DNA of 11,370 nucleotides, from NCBI RefSeq assembly GCF_037577855.1, contig NZ_JBAKFX010000083.1, forward strand, positions 1 to 11,370, written 5' to 3'. Position 1 is the first letter of the stretch. Every line of letters starts with the position of its first letter. The translations under genes and the position numbers were made by a program. The notes beneath the pieces are model-generated. The model worked only from the letters and a program-made list of their open reading frames with translations, made no database searches and was not told the origin of the DNA. Origin of the DNA: Dethiothermospora halolimnae (GTDB lineage Bacteria; Bacillota; Clostridia; Tissierellales; VENL01). Positions 6,001 through 11,370 of the stretch are shown here, in pieces.

Positions 6001-6006
6001 GAGGTG
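6001..6006 (+). promoter_or_regulatory. Ribosome binding site deciding the TPR gene start
   Basis: GAGGTG lies 10 bases before the ATG at 6017. A TTG at 5999 overlaps this site and so is not a sensible start; it would add six residues. Confidence 0.7.
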
Positions 6007-6016
6007 TTTTAGTATC

Positions 6017-6946
6017 ATGGATAAAAAGATAAACTTAAGGGACAAGAAAAAGAATTATTTAATATTAGCTAGGAATTTTTACAATGATGATAATAAAGAA
6101 AAAGCTTTAAAGTCGTATATAAAAGCATTAGAATTCACTGAAAACATAAAGAATAAAGTTAGTATTTTATATGATATAGCTCTAATCTATGATGAAATAG
6201 GTAATAAGAATAAAGCGCTAGAAACTTATGAAAAGATAATTGAAAAGGCACCAGAGGAAGCAGGAGCCTATTATGGTATGGCTATAATATATGATGATAA
6301 AAAGGAAAGGGATACTGCCCTTAAATATTATTTTAAAGCAATTGATATAGACAAAGAATATGATAGAGCCTATTTTTATATAGCCAATATATATGATGAA
6401 AAAAAAGATAAGAAAAAGGCGATAGAATATTACAAGAAAACAATAGAATTAGCTCCATACGATTTTATGGCATATAATAATTTGGGAGCTATATATGAAG
6501 AATTAGATATGTATGAAGAAGCTCTAGAGATGATAAATAAAAGTATAGATACAAATCCATATTACTATAAGGCATTATTTAATAAGGGAGTAATAAAAAA
6601 ACAATTAGGAGACTTAGAAGAGTCAGTAAAATACTATGATAAATCCATTGAATTAAATAACAATTATCCCTATTCTTATTTAAATAAATCGGTTATATTT
6701 ATTGAAAGTAAGCAGTATAAGAGGGCAATTGAATCATTAACAGAAGGTATAAAATATAATCCATCGGCGGAATTTTTATATTATAATAGGGCATGTTGCT
6801 ATTCAAAATTAAATAAAATATCAGAGACTATTGAAGACCTGAAAATATCAATAAAATTATATCCTAGATTTAAAAAAATTATTGCCAATGATAAAGATTT
6901 TGACAATCTTAAGGATAATAAAGAATTTGTAGAACTTATTAAGTAA
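6017..6946 (+). CDS. Tetratricopeptide-repeat (TPR) protein
   Basis: The 309-residue protein is almost wholly TPR repeats, the helical hairpins that form protein-binding scaffolds. Eight units can be laid out at about 12-41, 48-79, 82-115, 116-149, 150-183, 184-217, 218-251 and 252-283. They show the usual hydrophobic/Tyr/Ala pattern (for example AIEYYKKTIELAP and ALEMINKSIDTNP). The last 26 residues (NDKDF..L..NKEF..LI) form a tail that I associate with clostridial TPR proteins. There is no signal peptide or membrane segment, so it should be cytosolic. It has its own probable promoter, is not close-coupled to nrdG, and ends 2 bp from a small ORF on the other strand. The partner and function are unknown. 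Confidence 0.88.
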   Translation: MDKKINLRDKKKNYLILARNFYNDDNKEKALKSYIKALEFTENIKNKVSILYDIALIYDEIGNKNKALETYEKIIEKAPEEAGAYYGMAIIYDDKKERDTALKYYFKAIDIDKEYDRAYFYIANIYDEKKDKKKAIEYYKKTIELAPYDFMAYNNLGAIYEELDMYEEALEMINKSIDTNPYYYKALFNKGVIKKQLGDLEESVKYYDKSIELNNNYPYSYLNKSVIFIESKQYKRAIESLTEGIKYNPSAEFLYYNRACCYSKLNKISETIEDLKISIKLYPRFKKIIANDKDFDNLKDNKEFVELIK

Positions 6947-6948
6947 TA

Positions 6949-7107
6949 TTAATGATCTTCTACAACAAAAATTATTTCATTTATAAAGGAAATAATAATA
7001 GTACCTAGGGATAATAACAAAAATATATTGTTATTACTATACTTAAAAGCTCCTATAAATATTACAACAATAAGGCTAAATAATATTGTATACATATAAT
7101 TTTTCAT
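6949..7107 (-). CDS. Small hydrophobic membrane protein, 52 residues
   Basis: An ATG at 7107-7105 preceded by GGGAGG (7121-7116) with 8-base spacing opens a 52-codon frame ending in TAA at 6951-6949. The product begins MKNYMYTILFSLIVVIF and has two likely membrane segments, about residues 4-20 and 27-49, joined by a short polar turn (KYSNNN), with an acidic end (VEDH). The strong ribosome site and strongly hydrophobic composition support a real gene, although low-GC DNA can produce hydrophobic frames by chance. It is convergent with the TPR gene, with 2 bp between the stop codons. I do not recognise the family. Size and hydrophobicity fit a small accessory membrane protein, or less likely a type I toxin. 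Confidence 0.6.
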   Translation of the reverse strand: MKNYMYTILFSLIVVIFIGAFKYSNNNIFLLLSLGTIIISFINEIIFVVEDH

Positions 7108-7151
7108 TATTAAAACCTCCCTGGGTTATGAAAATTTAAATCTATTCAAAG

Positions 7152-7181
7152 GTTATATTAACAATTAAATAATAATATCAA
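7152..7181 (-). promoter_or_regulatory. Possible promoter of the 52-residue ORF
   Basis: On the minus strand, TTGATA (7181-7176) and TATAAC (7157-7152) are 18 bases apart, putting the transcript start about 40 bases before the ATG. The match is fair and lies in very AT-rich DNA. Confidence 0.35.
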
Positions 7182-7226
7182 TTAGTAAATTTTATATTAA
7201 AATAGAGATAAAAGTAGGTTAAAATT

Positions 7227-7268
7227 TAAAGTAATAGGGACTAGGCATGTCTAGTCCCTATTACTTTA
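7227..7268. repeat. Long perfect hairpin, copy 2 of the repeat; possible bidirectional terminator
   Basis: AAAGTAATAGGGACTAG (7228-7244) pairs perfectly with CTAGTCCCTATTACTTT (7251-7267), and one more A-T pair closes it, giving an 18-bp stem with loop GCATGT. Its core is an inverted copy of 5089-5112 (22 of 24 bases). T-rich but interrupted sequence follows on the plus strand. It separates the small minus-strand ORF from the kinase gene and could stop read-through from either side. Confidence 0.75.
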
Positions 7269-7342
7269 TTATTAAATAATATTATGAAAAGTAATAACGA
7301 AAAAAATAAAGGAAAATATAAAACTGTGTCGAATGGTTTCAG

Positions 7343-7369
7343 TAGTCCATAATTATATGGGACTATAAT
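7343..7369 (+). promoter_or_regulatory. Kinase promoter -10 region overlapped by an inverted repeat
   Basis: TATAAT (7364-7369) is a perfect -10 hexamer, but no good -35 lies 16 to 18 bases upstream (AGTAGT at 17). TAGTCC (7343-7348) and GGACTA (7360-7365) form an inverted repeat, with ATA / TAT extending it inward, which covers the -35/-10 spacer. A weak -35 with an overlapping palindrome suggests regulated expression by an unknown factor. Confidence 0.4.
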
Positions 7370-7392
7370 ACTATTTACAATTAAACGGGATG

Positions 7393-7400
7393 AAAGGAGG
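7393..7400 (+). promoter_or_regulatory. Ribosome binding site deciding the kinase TTG start
   Basis: AAAGGAGG, a near-perfect Shine-Dalgarno sequence, is 7 bases before the TTG at 7408. No ATG or GTG lies nearby in frame. Confidence 0.8.
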
Positions 7401-7407
7401 TTGATTT

Positions 7408-9366
7408 TTGAGATTCAAATATAGAAATTTAATATCAATACTTATAGTTATAATACTATTAGTAGGTCTATTCTTGAACACCTCTTTAGCAAATAAAAGG
7501 AAAGATGGATTTCACCGAACTATTAAGATCGCTGGGGATAAACATTATCCGCCATATGAGTATTTAACTAAAGAAAATATATATAAAGGATTTAATATTG
7601 ATATAATTAGAGCCATTGCCATTGAAGAGGGACTAGATATTGAAATTATACCTATGGTATGGGAGGAAGCTATTAAAGCTTTAAAAGAAGGAAAAGTAGA
7701 TGCTATTCAAGGAATGGCTAAAAGTAAAGAAAGAAAAAATATATATAGCTTTACAGATGAATTATTAGTAAGTGATCAAAGGATATTTGTAAGAAAAGAT
7801 AATGCATTTATATCAGATATAAATAGTCTATCGGATATAAAGTTAGCAGTTCAAAAAGATGATATAAATTATGAACTTTTACAGACTTTAAAAAATGCTA
7901 ATATTGTAACGGAAACAAATCAGAAATTAGGAATAGAAGCCCTTATAAACAATGAAGTAGATACTTTTATAGGTAATAGATTAACGGGATTATATCATTT
8001 ACAGAAAAAAAGACAGCTAGATAAAGTAAAAATAGTGGGAGACCCTATAAATACAACCGAATATGCCATAGCTACGTTAAAAGATAATAATGAGATATTA
8101 GACATATTAAATAGGGGATTAAAAAATATAAAAGCTAATGGGACCTATGATAAGATTTATAAAAAATGGTTTGGAGAGACATTCACTGATAATTCCCAAT
8201 GGAAGACTATAGCTATAGTATCTAGTATAATATTACTAATGGCATTTTTATTAATAGGTGCAAATATGTATTGGAACAAAAAACTATCCTCAGAAGTAGA
8301 AAAAAGAACAGAGCAAATAATTGCCCAAAAAGAAGATATAGATAGAAGTAATAGATTAAGGGGAAAAATATTGGAGGGAATTGGTAGTGGTATTATTGCC
8401 CTAGATCAAGATAGGCAGGTATTAGTTTTTAATAGAGCAGCTGAAAATTTGTTAGATAATGAAATCGAGTTAGGAGAATTTTGGGAAAATCTATCCATAA
8501 GTAAAATAGTAGAAAAAAAAGAGTTTGATAAGATATATGATAATAATACATGGCAAAGTAATATTGAATGGAAAATAAATAACGGTGATATCCAATATAT
8601 AGACTGTAGAGTACTTCCCATATCTGGACCTAATGGGGTGGAGGGAGTTATAGTATTACTACATAATTATACTAGGGAAAAGAAGCTTCAAAATATAATT
8701 AACTATAATGATAAAATGCAGGCCATTGGAAAATTGGCGGCAGGGATAGCCCATGAGATTAAAAACCCATTGGCATCAATCAAAGGATTTATTAGTCTAA
8801 TGCTGGCGAAAATAGATAAAGATAACCTATCTCAAGGGTCAGTTGATATAGTTAATAAAGAGATGGATAGATTAGAAGGTTTGATAATGACACTATTAGA
8901 TTATTCAAAGCCTAAAACTGAAAATATAGAAGAGATTGATTTAGTTAATTTAATAGAAGAGATACTTATATTATTTTCAGTTGAAATAAAGAAGAAAGAT
9001 ATAAAAATTATTAAGAAAATAGAAAAAATATATATATTGGGAGATGTTAATCAAATTAAACAGATAATAATAAACCTTTTATTAAATAGTATAGATGCAG
9101 TAGAAGAACAAGGTATTATTGAAATAAATATTTTTGCTAAAGATAATGATTGCATAATAGATATTATAGATAATGGATATGGAATACCAAGTAATGTCAT
9201 AGATAAAGTATTTGACCCATTTTATACCAGTAAAAAAGAGGGTACTGGTATTGGTTTAGCTATTTCTCGTAGACTAGTCAAGGAAAATAATGGAGAAATG
9301 TTTGTGGATAGTATTGAAAATGAAGGTACTACCATGACCATTATGTTTCCAATATCAAAACAATAA
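7408..9366 (+). CDS. Membrane sensor histidine kinase with solute-binding-protein sensor and PAS domain
   Basis: This 652-residue kinase autophosphorylates on His and should pass the phosphate to a response regulator. Order: membrane anchor (about 7-28); extracellular SBP_bac_3 (Venus-flytrap) domain (about 38-258); second membrane helix (about 266-288); short coiled linker; PAS domain (about 319-430); HisKA with His449 in AAGIAHEIKNPLASIKGF; HATPase with Asn560 (N box), DNGYGIP (Asp588) and GTGIGL (612-617). All catalytic motifs are intact and no receiver domain follows. In the sensor, Arg109 of SKERK matches the ligand-binding Arg of amino-acid-binding proteins. The position near GNRLTGLY where those proteins usually have Asp carries Asn190, so the ligand may not be a standard alpha-amino acid. 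No response regulator is adjacent. Orphan kinases in Clostridia often feed Spo0A, and the H-box region resembles sporulation kinases; that link is inference. Confidence 0.93.
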   Translation: MRFKYRNLISILIVIILLVGLFLNTSLANKRKDGFHRTIKIAGDKHYPPYEYLTKENIYKGFNIDIIRAIAIEEGLDIEIIPMVWEEAIKALKEGKVDAIQGMAKSKERKNIYSFTDELLVSDQRIFVRKDNAFISDINSLSDIKLAVQKDDINYELLQTLKNANIVTETNQKLGIEALINNEVDTFIGNRLTGLYHLQKKRQLDKVKIVGDPINTTEYAIATLKDNNEILDILNRGLKNIKANGTYDKIYKKWFGETFTDNSQWKTIAIVSSIILLMAFLLIGANMYWNKKLSSEVEKRTEQIIAQKEDIDRSNRLRGKILEGIGSGIIALDQDRQVLVFNRAAENLLDNEIELGEFWENLSISKIVEKKEFDKIYDNNTWQSNIEWKINNGDIQYIDCRVLPISGPNGVEGVIVLLHNYTREKKLQNIINYNDKMQAIGKLAAGIAHEIKNPLASIKGFISLMLAKIDKDNLSQGSVDIVNKEMDRLEGLIMTLLDYSKPKTENIEEIDLVNLIEEILILFSVEIKKKDIKIIKKIEKIYILGDVNQIKQIIINLLLNSIDAVEEQGIIEINIFAKDNDCIIDIIDNGYGIPSNVIDKVFDPFYTSKKEGTGIGLAISRRLVKENNGEMFVDSIENEGTTMTIMFPISKQ

Positions 9367-9380
9367 AGTATTAAGAGACG

Positions 9381-9414
9381 TTTATAGGAGCTGAATATAT
9401 TCAGCTCCTATAAA
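9381..9414 (+). terminator. Terminator behind the kinase gene
   Basis: TTTATAGGAGCTGAA (9381-9395) is the exact inverse of TTCAGCTCCTATAAA (9400-9414), forming a 15-bp stem. It begins 14 bp after the stop codon, and AT-rich sequence with TTTTA follows. The lack of a pure T-run makes it a moderately strong intrinsic terminator, possibly acting in both directions. Confidence 0.7.
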
Positions 9415-9481
9415 ATTTTATAATAAAAAAATTTGAATAACAAATAATATATCTATAACAAATATAAAGGAGATATAAAAT

Positions 9482-10177
9482 ATGTCTGATTATAGTATCA
9501 TAGCTTTAAGAGCTTTTTTTTCCTATTTTATATTGTTTCTAATGGCTAGATTAATGGGGAAAAGAGAAGTATCACAAATGACATTTTTTGACTATATAGT
9601 AGGGATAACTATAGGGAGTTTAACAGCTTCTATGGCTGTAGATAAAAGCAAATCTTTTCTTTTACCATTAATTGCCCTTAGTATATTTTCCATACTCCAA
9701 ATATTAACCTCATATATTACACTAAAAAATCGTAACTTTAGAAAAATATTTGATGGGAAATCAACAATGTTAATAGAAAATGGAAAGCTTTTGGAAAGAA
9801 ATTTATTAAAAGAAAGAATAAATATAGATGAATTAAGCACTATGCTAAGGGAAAAAAATATATTTAAACTTTCAGATGTGGAGTTTGCATTTTTAGAACC
9901 CGATGGTAAAATAAGTGCCATGAAAAAATCTAATAAACAACCGATCACCCCTTCGGATATAGGTGTCTTAACTGAGTATAGTGGCATAGGGAATATAGTC
10001 ATTGAAGAGGGAGTAATAAGACATGATAAGTTAAGGGAATACAATCTCACTGTATCTTGGCTTATGAGTCAACTTTCTAACCAAGGGATAGATGATATTA
10101 AAAAAATAATGTTTGCACAAGTAGATGGTTCGGGAAAACTATACGTTGATTTGTATGATGATAAAATTAAAGACTAA
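9482..10177 (+). CDS. DUF421 / YetF-like inner-membrane protein
   Basis: The 231-residue protein matches the DUF421 family (B. subtilis YetF, E. coli YcaP). Three membrane helices fill the N-terminus (about 5-22, 33-53, 58-80). The motif MGKREVSQMTFFDYIVGITIGS and the soluble C-terminal part STMLIENGKLLERNL...IDELSTMLREKNIFKLSDVEFAFLEPDGKISAMKKS are typical, quoted here in pieces. The family's biochemical role is not established; some members in spore formers affect spore membrane properties, and the related 2Duf proteins carry an extra DUF1657 domain that is absent here. The ATG has AAAGGAG 9 bases upstream. A weak promoter (TTGAAT 9433-9438, TATAAC 9454-9459, 15-base spacer) may serve it. 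It appears to be a single-gene unit: a terminator precedes it and an 11-T run (10192-10202) follows, with only a weak stem before it. Confidence 0.9.
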   Translation: MSDYSIIALRAFFSYFILFLMARLMGKREVSQMTFFDYIVGITIGSLTASMAVDKSKSFLLPLIALSIFSILQILTSYITLKNRNFRKIFDGKSTMLIENGKLLERNLLKERINIDELSTMLREKNIFKLSDVEFAFLEPDGKISAMKKSNKQPITPSDIGVLTEYSGIGNIVIEEGVIRHDKLREYNLTVSWLMSQLSNQGIDDIKKIMFAQVDGSGKLYVDLYDDKIKD

Positions 10178-10286
10178 CTTATAAGTAAGCATTTTTTTTT
10201 TTATTAAAGGAATTTAAACATATATGTAGAAATAAATAATACTAAAGAATTATCAGAAGATTCTTATATAATTAACATGTAATTTT

Positions 10287-10293
10287 GAGGGGG
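10287..10293 (+). promoter_or_regulatory. Ribosome binding site deciding the methyltransferase start
   Basis: GAGGGGG is 6 bases before the ATG at 10300. A TTG at 10285 overlaps this site and would add five residues, so it is rejected as the start. Confidence 0.75.
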
Positions 10294-10299
10294 ATTTTG

Positions 10300-10914
10300 A
10301 TGAAAGAGGTCTATAGACAAACACAACTATATAAGTTTTTAAGATATTGCAATAATAATAAGCTAGAAAATATAGTGTTGGATTGTGGTGCAGGTGGGGA
10401 CTGTCCACCACTGGGACTGTTTAAAGAACATGGATATATAACATTTGGAGTGGATATAAATAATGGTCAATTGAAAAAGGCAGATAAATTTGCGAATGAA
10501 CGGAAACTAGATTTGAATATTATGAGAGGAGATATTCGAAGGTTACCTTTTTCTGACCAATCAATGAGTTATATATATTCATATAATACCATTTTTCATA
10601 TGACTAAAAAAGATATAAAACAGGCTATAGAAGAAATAAAAAGGATATTAAAGCCAGGGGGACTGAGTTTTATAAACTTTTTATCTATAGAAGACCAGGG
10701 TTATGGAATAGGTGAAAAAGTAGGTAGAGGAGAATATATGCAACAAGAAAATGGCAATAAAGTCATACATACATATTATGAAATAGACGAAGGGGATAAG
10801 CACTTTCACAATATGAAAATCCTATATAAAGAAAATAGAAATATAGAAAGATGGTATAATAATAAAATGATTAAGCAAAACTATATTGATTATATTGTGG
10901 AAAAAATAAAATAA
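10300..10914 (+). CDS. Class I SAM-dependent methyltransferase
   Basis: The 204-residue protein has the Rossmann-type SAM-binding motifs: motif I VLDCGAGGDCPP (26-37), acidic Asp52 at the end of strand 2 (GVDIN), Asp78 in GDIRRLPFSD (77-86) and the LKPGG turn (117-121). These resemble the Methyltransf_11/UbiE-like group, which modifies small molecules or cofactors, but the substrate cannot be read from the sequence. GAGGDCPPLG, with two prolines after motif I, is slightly unusual for the loop. The protein has no membrane segments and should be cytosolic. It stands alone between the DUF421 gene and a strong terminator, so the neighbours give no hint of its pathway. Confidence 0.87.
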   Translation: MKEVYRQTQLYKFLRYCNNNKLENIVLDCGAGGDCPPLGLFKEHGYITFGVDINNGQLKKADKFANERKLDLNIMRGDIRRLPFSDQSMSYIYSYNTIFHMTKKDIKQAIEEIKRILKPGGLSFINFLSIEDQGYGIGEKVGRGEYMQQENGNKVIHTYYEIDEGDKHFHNMKILYKENRNIERWYNNKMIKQNYIDYIVEKIK

Positions 10915-10930
10915 CTTAAAATACTTTTAT

Positions 10931-10967
10931 ATAAAATATAGGGCCCAGAGAGGACCCTATATTTTAT
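10931..10967 (+). terminator. Terminator behind the methyltransferase gene
   Basis: ATAAAATATAGGG (10931-10943) pairs with CCCTATATTTTAT (10955-10967) over 13 bp, and an inner CC / GG extends it around a bulged A. T-rich sequence forms the 3' arm and the tail. It lies 17 bp after the stop codon and may work in both directions. Confidence 0.8.
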
Positions 10968-11176
10968 TATTAGGGGAGTATAAATTATTTAGAAAACCTT
11001 ATTATAATTTAATTGATAGTGAAACTAGGTATATAGTCTCAGAGGAAAAATGCAAAATTTGTCGAAGAAATAATAAAAGAATAATTTTTTGTAGAATTTT
11101 TTTAAAAAAGGTACCTAAAATTATCATAGCTATCGTATATCTATGATAAGAAATAAAAAATAAAGGAGGAATTTTA
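10968..11176. other. Leader region of the last gene
   Basis: The stretch holds an AGGGGAG sequence (10972-10978) followed by an open frame with no standard start codon (10979-11146). It also holds a 9-bp inverted repeat, TTATCATAG (11121-11129) with CTATGATAA (11141-11149), shortly before the ribosome site of the secreted protein. A promoter could not be placed with confidence. Confidence 0.4.
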
Positions 11177-11370
11177 ATGAAAAGATTAAAAATTTCACTA
11201 ACTGTTTTAGTAGCAGCTTCATTAGTTGTGGCTTTACCGGCGGCTAGTCTTGCAGGTAAAGGTAATGGAAAGGGCAATGGCAATAGTAAAAGTATAAGTA
11301 TTGAAAAGGAAAGGGAAGAAGAAAAAAAAGAAAGAAAAGAAGAGAGAGAAGAGGAGAAGCGAGAAAGGGA
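11177..11370 (+). CDS. Secreted protein with charged Glu/Lys/Arg-rich mature region (partial, runs off the window)
   Basis: An ATG behind the strong site AAAGGAGGA (11162-11170) opens a frame that is still open at the window end after 64 codons. Residues 1-26 are a textbook signal peptide: basic start MKRLK, hydrophobic core, and a likely cleavage after Ala26 in AASLA. A Gly/Lys/Asn linker (GKGNGKGNGN) follows, and from about residue 43 the chain is nearly only Glu, Lys and Arg, as in coiled coils or single alpha-helices. The product should be exported, perhaps held at the cell wall by a later domain outside the window. The family is not recognised and the C-terminus is unseen. It is a separate unit behind a terminator. 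Confidence 0.85.
   Translation, partial: MKRLKISLTVLVAASLVVALPAASLAGKGNGKGNGNSKSISIEKEREEEKKERKEEREEEKRER

Noticed and set aside
7281..7349. Short plus-strand ATG frame of about 22 codons before the kinase promoter
   Set aside because: No Shine-Dalgarno sequence and no distinctive composition.
9592..10050. 152-codon minus-strand frame
   Set aside because: It is a shadow of the DUF421 gene, whose family motifs are unmistakable.
10178..10202. Terminator behind the DUF421 gene
   Set aside because: An 11-T run is present, but the only stem before it (ACT / AGT around TATA) is too weak to call a terminator with confidence.
11002..11283. 93-codon minus-strand frame
   Set aside because: It overlaps the signal-peptide gene and its leader; the plus strand has the strong ribosome site and a classic signal peptide.
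1..11370. CRISPR array, tRNA, rRNA, prophage or intact insertion sequence
   Set aside because: No regularly spaced direct repeats, cloverleaf signatures or transposase/integrase genes were seen.

Overview
The window looks like chromosome from a low-GC, strictly anaerobic Firmicute of the class Clostridia. The evidence is very high AT content, strong AGGAGG-type ribosome sites, frequent TTG starts, a class III (oxygen-sensitive) ribonucleotide reductase with its radical-SAM activase, a TPP riboswitch of the usual Firmicute design, and a YetF-type membrane protein. I cannot name the genus.

Layout, left to right. (1) 1-150 holds no recognisable gene. (2) 151-1922, minus strand: a TPP-riboswitch-controlled thiamine unit, thiD then thiE. 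The two genes are separated by about 190 bp that carries four different compact hairpins. (3) 1974-2537, minus strand: a hemerythrin-like protein. (4) 2538-2942: a divergent spacer with a heptamer repeat plus hairpin, a small palindrome, a good sigma-A promoter and two NrdR-like boxes spaced 31 bp apart. (5) 2943-5829, plus strand: nrdD-nrdG, the anaerobic dNTP supply system. (6) 6017-6946: a cytosolic eight-repeat TPR protein. (7) 6949-7107, minus strand: a 52-residue hydrophobic small ORF with a strong ribosome site, ending 2 bp from the TPR gene. (8) 7408-9366: an orphan membrane histidine kinase with an extracellular solute-binding-protein sensor and a PAS domain. (9) 9482-10177: a DUF421/YetF-like membrane protein. 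(10) 10300-10914: a class I SAM methyltransferase, then a clear terminator. (11) 11177 to the window end: the start of a secreted protein whose mature part is extremely rich in Glu, Lys and Arg.

How the parts fit. ThiD makes HMP-PP and ThiE joins it to the thiazole phosphate to give thiamine phosphate, and TPP feeds back through the leader terminator. NrdG installs the glycyl radical of NrdD; the paired NrdR-like boxes just downstream of the inferred transcription start suggest repression when dATP is plentiful. The divergent hemerythrin could buffer oxygen near this oxygen-labile enzyme, but that is inference. The genes from 6017 onward look like separate transcription units with terminators or long spacers between them.

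No CRISPR array, tRNA, rRNA, phage gene or intact insertion sequence is visible. I did not find a clearly new multi-gene system. The items most worth a second look are the hairpin array between thiD and thiE, the tandem NrdR-like boxes, a hairpin repeat present in two copies (5089-5112 and 7227-7268), the 52-residue membrane ORF convergent with the TPR gene, and the orphan sensor kinase with sporulation-kinase-like core motifs.
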